This document shows, one piece after another, positions 43,401 through 50,684 of a stretch of DNA of 64,000 nucleotides. Source of the stretch: Lichenihabitans psoromatis. GTDB lineage: Bacteria > Pseudomonadota > Alphaproteobacteria > Rhizobiales > Beijerinckiaceae. The DNA lies in contig NZ_CP036515.1 of assembly GCF_004323635.1 (NCBI RefSeq), positions 1,661,501 through 1,725,500 on the forward strand. The letters run 5' to 3'. The notes under the pieces were generated by a model. That model saw only the letters and a list, made by a program, of their open reading frames with translations, did no database searches and was not told the DNA's origin. The position numbers and the translations under genes are program-made. The first letter of the stretch is position 1. Every line of letters starts with the position of its first letter.

Positions 43401-45349
43401 AGTTCGCCGCCGCGCAGCAGCATGGCGTGCCAGCCCGCCACCTCGTCGGCGTTCGGGAGGTCGGCGGGCGAGGGTAGCACGGCGCTGCGGTGGTCGATCA
43501 GGTCCGCGACCCGCCGCCGCGCGCCTGAGAGGTCGCGAAGGTCTGCATCCTGGAGGACCGTTTCGCTCGCATAGGCGATCGGCCGATCCATGAACCAGGC
43601 GTATGCCTCGCGCTCACTCGCGATCCTCCGCGCCAGATCGGCTGGCGTTTCCTGCCGAGGGCCGATCCGCAACGCCTGTACCGAGGCGATCCGATCGAGG
43701 TCGACATCGATTGCGGCGATTCGCTGGCGGAGCTTGACGATTTCGCTTTCGGCCATGGCGATGGCGCGGCGGCGCACATCCGGTCGACTTTCCTCGACGA
43801 TCGATTGGATTTCGCGGATCGCGCCTTCGACCTGTTGCAGCCCTTGGCGTTCGTTCGCCAGAATGGCGATCGCGAGGGGTCGCACCTTATCGGGCAATTG
43901 ATCGCGGAGGACCGAGAGCGCCGCTTCTCCGCGTGACACGACCAGAACGCGCTGACCGGTCGCCATGGCGTGGCAGATCAGATTGGCGATCGTATGCGTC
44001 TTGCCCGTGCCGGGCGGTCCTTGCACCACGAGCCCGTCGGAGGCCGCGAGGCGGCGAACGATCTCGATCTGGTCGTCGTTGAACGGCTTCGGAAAAAAAA
44101 CTTCCGTGGCGATGCCGACCGGCTCGTCGGCGGTTTCGGGCAGCGGGCTGTCGCCCAAGATTCCGCTCAGCGGCGCCCAGTCGTCGCTTGTCGTAGCGGA
44201 TGGCTCGGTGACGATCCGGGTCGACACGCCCTCGATTGACTGCTCAGGATCGCGCGCCACGACGCGGAGGCGGTCGATATCGGCCAAAACCACATGGTTG
44301 GTGCGAGGCCGCGCGAACAGCACCCAGCCGGCCTCGATCGTCGGGGCTTGACCCGCCGGACCGATGGCTTGATCCTCGTCGGCCAGATAGACGCCGTCGG
44401 CATGGAGGCGAGCCGCCGCCGCGATCAGCAAGGGCTCGAAAGTCTCCCGCCGGAACGGCGACATCCCTTCGTCGGCCGCGACGCGCGCGATCTCGCGGCG
44501 GACCACTTCGTCGAGTTGGGCAAGGTTCGGGCAGCCGAGATCCTCATAGGGCTTGAGATCGACCGTAGCGTCGCCCGTGGTCGGCCGAACGCGTAGCAAG
44601 CCGCTCGCCGCATCGTCGAGCTCGAGATCGACCCGCCGCTCGATGAAAGGGCGCTCGACGCGGCGACCGGCATGATGCCAGTGAACGGTGCCAATCCCCC
44701 ACACGATTTCGATCGCAGCCTCGCTGCCGCTCACCTCCATCTGCTGCAGGAGTTTATAAAGCCGCTCATAGAGCACGATTGTTCGGCGCCGCGGCTTTTC
44801 GGCTTCCGACCACGACGTCCAGACGGTCGCGATCCATCGCTCGATCTCGGCTTCAGTAGCTTGCAGATCGTCGAGCTTCAGAACGAACAAATAGCTCGGC
44901 TCGGGCTGATGTCCGTCGTCTTCTTGCGGCTTGGGGTCGGCCGGAAGAAAGGCGTCGGCGCAAGCGCCAGCCGCGACGCGAGCGAGTCGCCCGGCGTTGT
45001 CAACCGGAATACGCCGCTCGCGAACGACGAGGGGCGGCTTGTTCGGATCGTTCGAGACGATGATCCAACCCGAGAGATGGACTGGCGGCAGAGGGGGCTC
45101 AAGCCGCTGCAAGCGCTCGATTGCGAGCCAGATCGGCCCGTCGTCGTCGTGGCCGTCGTGGCGAACGCTGGGGAGCGCGCGCGTATCGGCCGAGCGGAAG
45201 CTGACCGGCTTGCCATCCGCGAGCTTGTATTCGCCGATGTCGAACGCCACCCGTTCATCGAGACGGACAACCTGCTCGACGTAATCCAGCAGGGCGACGA
45301 GCTTATCGCGTGTGCTCTTCACGGCATGGGGCGGCGTTGATTCCAGCAT
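40442..45349 (-). CDS. Giant SF1 helicase with C-terminal Vsr/MTES_1575-like nuclease and GreA-C-like domain
   Basis: A 1635-residue protein. Residues 1-400 are not recognised. An SF1 (Upf1/DNA2-like) helicase core follows: Walker A VVQGPPGTGKTHTIANLI near 445, a helical insertion from about 500 to 1050, Walker B DLVILDEASQSDVTELPAIL near 1115, then GDDRQVSPM and RRYEQRFNVAMSRARDRVVL near 1348. Next is a PD-(D/E)xK-type nuclease: SGFERDVMSRLLGLGYHVEP, FRIDMVVEGEGGRRLAVECD, GDSFHG near 1445. The last 80 residues (FIDSPLGRTLAGREEDDEIE) resemble the GreA/GreB C-terminal fold. Helicase-nuclease fusions of this sort are often defence or DNA-repair proteins. It is a single gene, directly beside the phage block. 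Confidence 0.8.
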   Translation of the reverse strand: MLESTPPHAVKSTRDKLVALLDYVEQVVRLDERVAFDIGEYKLADGKPVSFRSADTRALPSVRHDGHDDDGPIWLAIERLQRLEPPLPPVHLSGWIIVSNDPNKPPLVVRERRIPVDNAGRLARVAAGACADAFLPADPKPQEDDGHQPEPSYLFVLKLDDLQATEAEIERWIATVWTSWSEAEKPRRRTIVLYERLYKLLQQMEVSGSEAAIEIVWGIGTVHWHHAGRRVERPFIERRVDLELDDAASGLLRVRPTTGDATVDLKPYEDLGCPNLAQLDEVVRREIARVAADEGMSPFRRETFEPLLIAAAARLHADGVYLADEDQAIGPAGQAPTIEAGWVLFARPRTNHVVLADIDRLRVVARDPEQSIEGVSTRIVTEPSATTSDDWAPLSGILGDSPLPETADEPVGIATEVFFPKPFNDDQIEIVRRLAASDGLVVQGPPGTGKTHTIANLICHAMATGQRVLVVSRGEAALSVLRDQLPDKVRPLAIAILANERQGLQQVEGAIREIQSIVEESRPDVRRRAIAMAESEIVKLRQRIAAIDVDLDRIASVQALRIGPRQETPADLARRIASEREAYAWFMDRPIAYASETVLQDADLRDLSGARRRVADLIDHRSAVLPSPADLPNADEVAGWHAMLLRGGELAETAAQGPARGMRLGMSDIASAEHLADALDGLARSREALPLDHWLHPFLLGRGVGASGPWFDLFAKLCADWLDCDAARARIATHAVDLPPGLLDDAEARAAIARVVRGDRLWSMFSIGKAQAKALIASIRLRGSPIKEDDEAGWRLVEARIELALHARDLDARWRAFAADVGAGPSDGATLPTAARAMQHLRQARDAFRDLPGLPSTAPAFDAIAADPAQARALAAQLRQAIEAVRLETIRSTTVRIAALFDEGEERTTVMARRFFADVLGRESVDATRIGPAWRSLLARLTHLHERASDFVTINRVTTGIMEAGAPLWAARLRDEPARADADPLISMAWRETWDFAAADAHLARIDARAQLMSLANQRAEHERNCARLFVELVRERTFYTLERRLSPSVKSALVEFVRALGRLGKGTGKGAGRQRRAAQDAMRRCYNAVPCWIMPTWRVAEQIPSDLAAFDLVILDEASQSDVTELPAILRGKKILVVGDDRQVSPMAPFVSQGRIDQLRQRYLRGLPFQSLLEPGESLYTLMQAVFPNERLMLKEHFRCVEPIIRFSMQFYPETLLPLRIPAATERLDPPLIAIYVPHGTREKSRKINRAEADVIVDEIVALTATKGMERRTIGMISLIGGDQADLVRSLLSDRLGAELMQRHAILCGDSATFQGNERDIMFLSMVADRTHRTALTMRRYEQRFNVAMSRARDRVVLVHSVERADLNPADLKARLLAHFDDPMPLGAARHIGDPLDRCESGFERDVMSRLLGLGYHVEPQVGALGFRIDMVVEGEGGRRLAVECDGDSFHGPERWREDMRRQRILERVGWRFWRCFASSFYADPDGTLADLTAALARYGIEPRPVGQERAFQTAFVERRIATVPATAADPSVQAELPLAQPENDVLTNSALQRTAGLNDRIVLTFADDKKPRSLLLTDGPEDVGRGLIFIDSPLGRTLAGREEDDEIELMLDGAIRKAMVERIEAASHIGAAE

Positions 45350-45440
45350 CGGCGCCGAAACAAGCGCGGAAACGCCCGCGACGCAAGCGAATGCGGTCGC
45401 GTCACGTTCTCATCCCGTGCCTTGAGCTTCGGCTTTCTGG

Positions 45441-47924
45441 TCAGCCGCGCGGCTTGACGCGTGTCGTCGGCGGCGCATGGGCCGGATCGTCCGGCCAGGG
45501 ATGGCGGGGATAGCGACCTTTCATCTCGGCTTTGACCGCCGCCCACGAGCCGCGCCAGAAGCCCGGCAGATCCCTGGTGATCTGAATGGGCCGATGCGCC
45601 GGCGAGAGCAGGTGCAGCGTCAGTGGCATGCGGCCTCGCGCCAAAGCCGGATGCTCGGTCAGACCGAAGAGCTCCTGCACGCGGATCGCCAGGGCGGGGC
45701 CGCCTTCGGCATCGTAGTCGACCGCGACGCACGAGCCGGTCGGCGCCTCGAAATGCGTCGGCGCGTCGTGGTCCAGCCGTTGCTGTAGCAAATAAGGAAG
45801 AAGAGCCTGAAGCGCATGGCCGAGATCACTCGCCGTGACGGCCGCGAGGCTCGACTTGCCCAGGATGAAGGGGGCCAGCCACGTTGCCGCCGTTTCGGCC
45901 AGTGCCGCGTCCGACAGGTCGGGCCAGACGTCAGGATCCGGGTCGGCGCGGCGCAGAAACATGACACGGTCACGCCACTGCGTCAGTGACTTGGTCCAGG
46001 GTAGACGCGCGATGCCGAGTGTCGCGATCCCGATCGCCAGCGCTTCGGCCGACATGCTATCGGCGTCGACCGGCAGCGTGCGATCGGACAGCAGCAGTCC
46101 CTTGAACCGCGTGACGGCGCGCCGCGCCAGGGCTGCGCGAGCCGGATCGAAGCTGAGTTCGTCCCGCTTTTCCAGCGCATCCCCTGCCAGCGTCTCGATC
46201 TCCTCTAGTGTGAGGGGAGCCGCCAGCAGAATACGCGCGCCACCCGCGCGGCCCGCGAGTTCGCCCACCGCGAGCCAGGGCTCTCGCGCTAACCGGTCAT
46301 GCGCGTCCAGCGCCGCCGCGCGCCCGTTCGCCATTAGGAACTCGCCGTCTCGACCGCGCGCCTTGGCGATCCGATCCGGGAAGGCCAGCGCCAGCACCAT
46401 GCCGGGACTCGGCGGCTCGCCAGGGGAGCGCGGCAGCGCCGCCGCCTTCAGGGCGGCATCGGCCTGTTGTCTGAACGATCGCGAGAGCCCGCGCGCCGCT
46501 TCTGCCCGTGCCGAACGATCGCGGCGCCATCCATCCAGCCTGTCGGACACATCGGTGCCGCCGCCGCCGAGGGCATGTTCGACCAGGAGGGTTGCGACCT
46601 CGGCCCCGAGTGCGGCCGCGCCGCGCCGCGCCGCCTCGACGACCATCCGTGCGATCCGCGGCGGGGCCGCGAGTGCCGCCATGCCGCGTCCCCACGGCGT
46701 GATCCCGCCCTCCGGATCGATGGCGTCGAGCGCCCGCAGGAGTGTCCGAGCCTCGCGCAAGGCGGGGGCGGGCGGTGGGTCGAGCCATGCCAGTGCGAGC
46801 GGATCGCGGGCGCCCCATAAGGCGAGGTCGAGCAGCAACCCCGACAGATCGGCATTGCGGATCTCAGGCGTCGCAAAAGCCGTCAGCGCGCCAGTCGCGG
46901 CTTCTTCCCATAATCGATAGCAAACACCAGGCTCGGTGCGGCCGGCGCGACCGCGCCGCTGGTCCGCCCCCGCTCGCGACACCCGAATCGTCTCGAGCCG
47001 CGTCATGCCGAGATCGGGCTCGAAGCGCGGAGCCCGTGCCATGCCGCTATCGACCACGACCCGCACGCCCTCAATGGTCAGCGACGTCTCGGCGATCGAG
47101 GTCGCCAGCACGATTTTTCGGACCCCCGGCTTTGATGGTGCGATAGCGCGATCCTGGGCGGCGCGGTCCATCGTGCCGAAGAGGGGGGCGATGACGATCG
47201 AGCGATCGCGCAGGCGCTCGTCGAGCCGTTCGGCTACGCGGAGGATTTCGCCTTGGCCGGGTAGAAACGCCAGCACCGAGCCGGTCTCATCCCCGATGGC
47301 GCGGAGGATCGCCTTGGTAACGGCATCGTCGAGCCGCTCGGTTGGATCGCGTCCGAGGTAGGTCGTCGTGATCGGGAAAGCACGGCCCTGACTTTCGATG
47401 ATCGGGGCATCACCGAGCAGGCTGGCGACACGGGCGCCGTCGAGCGTTGCCGACATGACAAGAATGCGCAGATCCTCGCGCAGACCCGCCTGTGCGTCGA
47501 GCGCTAGGGCCAGCCCGAGATCAGCATCCAGCGAGCGCTCGTGGTATTCGTCGAAAATAACGGCTGCGACGCCATCGAGGCCGGGGTCGTCGAGGATCAT
47601 GCGGGTGAAGACGCCCTCGGTCACGACCTCAATCCGGGTACGAGCCGAAACCCGCGTGTCGAACCGCGCGCGCAAGCCGATCGTCTCGCCGACCCGCTCG
47701 CCGAGCGATTGGGCCATCCGCTCGGCCGCCGCCCGAGCGGCGAGGCGGCGCGGCTCCAGCAAAATCAGTTTTGCTGTGCTGGCCCAAGCGTCGTCCATCA
47801 ACGCCAATGGAACGCGCGTTGTTTTGCCGGCCCCGGGTGGCGCGACCAGCACCGCCGCCGTGCCGGATGAGAGCGCCGCACGAAGCTCGGCTAAAACGGC
47901 CTCGATCGGAAGGGGCACGTTCAC
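45441..47924 (-). CDS. hrpB: ATP-dependent helicase HrpB
   Basis: An 827-residue DEAH/RHA-type helicase of the HrpB family. Motif I VLVAPPGAGKTTRVPLALM, motif II AVIFDEYHERSLDADL, motif III MSATLDG, motif IV-V region VLATSIAETSLTIEGVRVVV and motif VI DQRRGRAGRTEPGVCYRLW are present. The following helicase-associated, OB-like and HrpB C-terminal domains are complete (LIVEHALGGGG-like linker, LLSPAHRPIQITRDLPGFWR then GSWAAVKAEMKGRYPRHPWP at the end). Its role in bacteria is poorly defined, but the gene is widely conserved. The start at 47924 matches the family N-terminus (PLPIEAVLAELRAAL). Confidence 0.93.
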   Translation of the reverse strand: MNVPLPIEAVLAELRAALSSGTAAVLVAPPGAGKTTRVPLALMDDAWASTAKLILLEPRRLAARAAAERMAQSLGERVGETIGLRARFDTRVSARTRIEVVTEGVFTRMILDDPGLDGVAAVIFDEYHERSLDADLGLALALDAQAGLREDLRILVMSATLDGARVASLLGDAPIIESQGRAFPITTTYLGRDPTERLDDAVTKAILRAIGDETGSVLAFLPGQGEILRVAERLDERLRDRSIVIAPLFGTMDRAAQDRAIAPSKPGVRKIVLATSIAETSLTIEGVRVVVDSGMARAPRFEPDLGMTRLETIRVSRAGADQRRGRAGRTEPGVCYRLWEEAATGALTAFATPEIRNADLSGLLLDLALWGARDPLALAWLDPPPAPALREARTLLRALDAIDPEGGITPWGRGMAALAAPPRIARMVVEAARRGAAALGAEVATLLVEHALGGGGTDVSDRLDGWRRDRSARAEAARGLSRSFRQQADAALKAAALPRSPGEPPSPGMVLALAFPDRIAKARGRDGEFLMANGRAAALDAHDRLAREPWLAVGELAGRAGGARILLAAPLTLEEIETLAGDALEKRDELSFDPARAALARRAVTRFKGLLLSDRTLPVDADSMSAEALAIGIATLGIARLPWTKSLTQWRDRVMFLRRADPDPDVWPDLSDAALAETAATWLAPFILGKSSLAAVTASDLGHALQALLPYLLQQRLDHDAPTHFEAPTGSCVAVDYDAEGGPALAIRVQELFGLTEHPALARGRMPLTLHLLSPAHRPIQITRDLPGFWRGSWAAVKAEMKGRYPRHPWPDDPAHAPPTTRVKPRG

Positions 47925-47952
47925 GCGTCCAGACCCGCCGTCGCGCGGCGCG

Positions 47953-48585
47953 TCAGCGGGCCGGCTGTTCGGGTTCAGCGGCCGCCATCGCGGTGCGATA
48001 GGCCGGCCGGTTGCTGATGCGGTTCACGTAGGCGCGAATGTTGGGGCGATCCGACAGGTCGAGCTGCTTGAAGCGCTGCATCGTCGTGAACGGGAACGCC
48101 ATCATGATGTCGGCGGCGGTAAAATCGAAGCCCGCAAAATACGGCACCACGCCGAGACGGGCCTCGACGAAATCGAGCTGCGCCTGACTATCGGCATGAA
48201 CGCGCGACACGATGGGGTTATTGTCGGCATCCGGCATGAGCAGATCGAGATACCACTCGCGCAACAATTGCGAGGCGAAGCTGCCTTCGGCGAAATGCAG
48301 CCAGAAGAGATAGTCGGCAAAGTTCGGCGCCTCCGGACCAACCGCCATGCGGCCGCCGCTGCGTCGCGTGATATAATCCACGATGGCCCCGGACTCGGCG
48401 AGCGTCACGTCGCCATCCCGGATGATCGGCGCTCGCCCCAGCGGATGCACGCTCTTCAAATGGTCGGGGGCTTGCAGGTTCGGTTGCCGGTCGAGGCGCT
48501 CGACGCGATAGGGGAGTTCGAGCTCCTCCATCAGCCAGATCACGCGCTCGGAACGGGATGTCGACAAGTGATAGATGGTGATCAT
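47953..48585 (-). CDS. Glutathione S-transferase family protein
   Basis: A 210-residue cytosolic enzyme with an N-terminal thioredoxin fold (TIYHLSTSRSERVIWLMEEL, cis-Pro loop GRAPIIRDGDVTLAESGAI) and an all-helical C-terminal domain (FAGFDFTAADIMMAFPFTTM with the N-capping D motif). The Ser at residue 8-10 is the likely glutathione-activating residue. The frame is open from 48675, but the ATG at 48585 starts the family sequence and lies after the terminator hairpin of the upstream gene. The substrate is unknown. Confidence 0.88.
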   Translation of the reverse strand: MITIYHLSTSRSERVIWLMEELELPYRVERLDRQPNLQAPDHLKSVHPLGRAPIIRDGDVTLAESGAIVDYITRRSGGRMAVGPEAPNFADYLFWLHFAEGSFASQLLREWYLDLLMPDADNNPIVSRVHADSQAQLDFVEARLGVVPYFAGFDFTAADIMMAFPFTTMQRFKQLDLSDRPNIRAYVNRISNRPAYRTAMAAAEPEQPAR

Positions 48586-48661
48586 CGATGAGCTCGCTTC
48601 AGGTCGCTGCAGAGGCGCCATGAGCGGCCGGGGTACAGCCGACTTAGCCGGTAGACAATAA

Positions 48662-48688
48662 AAAAGCGCCAACATGGTCGGCGCTTTT
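48662..48688 (-). terminator. Rho-independent terminator of the EttA gene
   Basis: On the minus strand, perfect 9-base arms AAAAGCGCC / GGCGCTTTT (48662-48670 and 48680-48688) with a 9-base loop, followed by a run of T. It lies between the EttA stop and the glutathione transferase start. Confidence 0.85.
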
Positions 48689-48732
48689 GCTTTGAATCCA
48701 GTCTGGAATCGTCGGTCACGCGCGAAAGCGCG

Positions 48733-50388
48733 TCAGCGCGAGAACTTCTTGTACTTCATGCGATGCGGAATGAGGCTGTCGACGCCAAGACGGCGCTTCT
48801 TGTCCTCTTCGTAGTCGGCGAAGTTGCCCTCGAACCACTCGACGTGGCTATCGCCTTCAAAGGCCAGCATGTGGGTCGCAATGCGGTCGAGGAAGAAGCG
48901 ATCATGGCTGATGATCACGGCGCAGCCGGCATAATCAGTCAACGCGTCTTCCAGAGCCCGCAGGGTCTCGACATCGAGATCGTTGGTCGGCTCATCGAGC
49001 AGCAGTAGGTTCGCGCCCTTCTTGAGCATCTTGGCGAGATGGACGCGGTTGCGCTCACCGCCCGATAGCTGCCCGACCTTCTTCTGCTGGTCGGGCCCTT
49101 TGAAGTTGAAGGCGCCCGTATAGGCCCGCGAATTGATCTCGCGCTTGCCGAGATAGATGATCTCGTTGCCTTCAGAGATTTCCTCCCAGACGTTCTTCTT
49201 GCCGTCGAGGGCGTCACGCGATTGATCGACGTAACCGAGCTGCACGCTGTCGCCGACCGCGATCTCGCCCTTGTCGGGTTTTTCCTGGCCGGTGATCATC
49301 TTGAACAACGTGGTCTTGCCCGCGCCGTTCGGGCCAATCACGCCGACGATGCCGCCAGGCGGCAGCTTGAAGGTGAGATTGTCGATCAGAAGCTTGTCGC
49401 CAAATGCCTTTGACAGGCCCGTGAATTCGACGACGTTGTTGCCGAGCCGCTCACCCACTGGAATGACGATCTGGGTCGAGGACGGAATCCGGTCGGCCTG
49501 TTTGGTGACGAGATCTTCGTAACGTTGGATACGCGCCTTGGACTTGGCCTGACGGGCCTTGGGCGACGCGCCCATCCACTCGGCTTCCTGTTCGATCTGC
49601 CGTTGACGGGACGCATCCTCGCTCTTCTCCAACGACAGCCGCTTGGCCTTCTGCTTGAGGTAGGAGGTGTAATTGCCCTCATGCGGGATGCCCCGACCGC
49701 GATCGAGCTCGAGAATCCAGCCGGTCACATTGTCGAGGAAGTAGCGATCATGGGTCACGATCAAGATCGCGCCCTCGTAATTGCGAAGATGACCCTCCAG
49801 CCAGTTCACCGTTTCGGCGTCAAGATGGTTGGTCGGTTCGTCGAGGAGCAGCAGGTCGGGCTTTTCGAGCAGCAATTTGCAAAGCGCCACGCGGCGGCGT
49901 TCACCACCCGAGAGCTTGTCGACGGGCCAATCGTCGGGCGGACAGCCGAGCGCGTCCATGGCCTGTTCGACCTGACTATCGAGGTCCCACAGGTTCTGGG
50001 CTTCGATCTCGTCCTGCAGGCGGGTCATCTCATCCGCCGTCTCGTCCGAATAATTCATCGCGAGGTCGTTGTAGCGATCGAGGATCGACTGTTTGGCCGA
50101 GACGCCCAACATGACATTGCCGCGAACGTCGAGGCTGTCGTCGAGTTGCGGCTCCTGCGGCAAATAGCCGACGCGCGCGCCGTCGGCGACGAAGCCGTCA
50201 CCCTGATATTCGGTGTCGATCCCGGCCATGATCTTGAGCAGCGTCGACTTACCCGACCCGTTGATGCCCAACACGCCGATTTTGGCGTCCGGATAGAAGG
50301 AGAGGTGGACGTTGTCCAAAACCTTCTTGCCGGTCGGGTAGGTCTTGGTCAGCCCCTGCATATGATAGATGAATTGATTGGAGGCCAT
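48733..50388 (-). CDS. ettA: Energy-dependent translational throttle protein EttA
   Basis: A 551-residue ABC-F ATPase that binds the ribosomal E site and senses the ATP/ADP ratio. Both ATPase cassettes are intact: GVLGINGSGKSTLLKIMAG, LSGGERRRVALCKLLL, LLLLDEPTNHLDAET in the first; GVIGPNGAGKTTLFKMITG, QLSGGERNRVHLAKML, LLLLDEPTNDLDVETLRAL in the second. The arm and linker regions have the usual helix-rich sequence (SLEKSEDASRQRQIEQEAEW). The frame opens at 50445, but the ATG at 50388 gives the family start SNQFIYHMQGLTKTYP. A terminator follows. Confidence 0.95.
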   Translation of the reverse strand: MASNQFIYHMQGLTKTYPTGKKVLDNVHLSFYPDAKIGVLGINGSGKSTLLKIMAGIDTEYQGDGFVADGARVGYLPQEPQLDDSLDVRGNVMLGVSAKQSILDRYNDLAMNYSDETADEMTRLQDEIEAQNLWDLDSQVEQAMDALGCPPDDWPVDKLSGGERRRVALCKLLLEKPDLLLLDEPTNHLDAETVNWLEGHLRNYEGAILIVTHDRYFLDNVTGWILELDRGRGIPHEGNYTSYLKQKAKRLSLEKSEDASRQRQIEQEAEWMGASPKARQAKSKARIQRYEDLVTKQADRIPSSTQIVIPVGERLGNNVVEFTGLSKAFGDKLLIDNLTFKLPPGGIVGVIGPNGAGKTTLFKMITGQEKPDKGEIAVGDSVQLGYVDQSRDALDGKKNVWEEISEGNEIIYLGKREINSRAYTGAFNFKGPDQQKKVGQLSGGERNRVHLAKMLKKGANLLLLDEPTNDLDVETLRALEDALTDYAGCAVIISHDRFFLDRIATHMLAFEGDSHVEWFEGNFADYEEDKKRRLGVDSLIPHRMKYKKFSR

Positions 50389-50684
50389 ACGTTGTGGTCC
50401 GCTCTTCTCGCATTCGCTCGAGCATGGGCGCCCGCCGCGAAACAATGCTCACGATTTCAAAATTCGATCACGTTCGTGGCGTTAGAAATCGATATCGATT
50501 CCTTGTCGTCCGATCGCATCGGTGGGGTGTACATCCAGATCAGTCAGAGGTAGCAGGCGGCGGAAACCCGCACAAGCAGACGCGCTCGGCGCGGCGCACC
50601 AGAATGCTCCATTTCGGAGCGAGACGACGCTCATCGCGGTTCGTCTGCGGCCGTGTCAATCAGGTTCAATCGAAGGAGCAGCAT

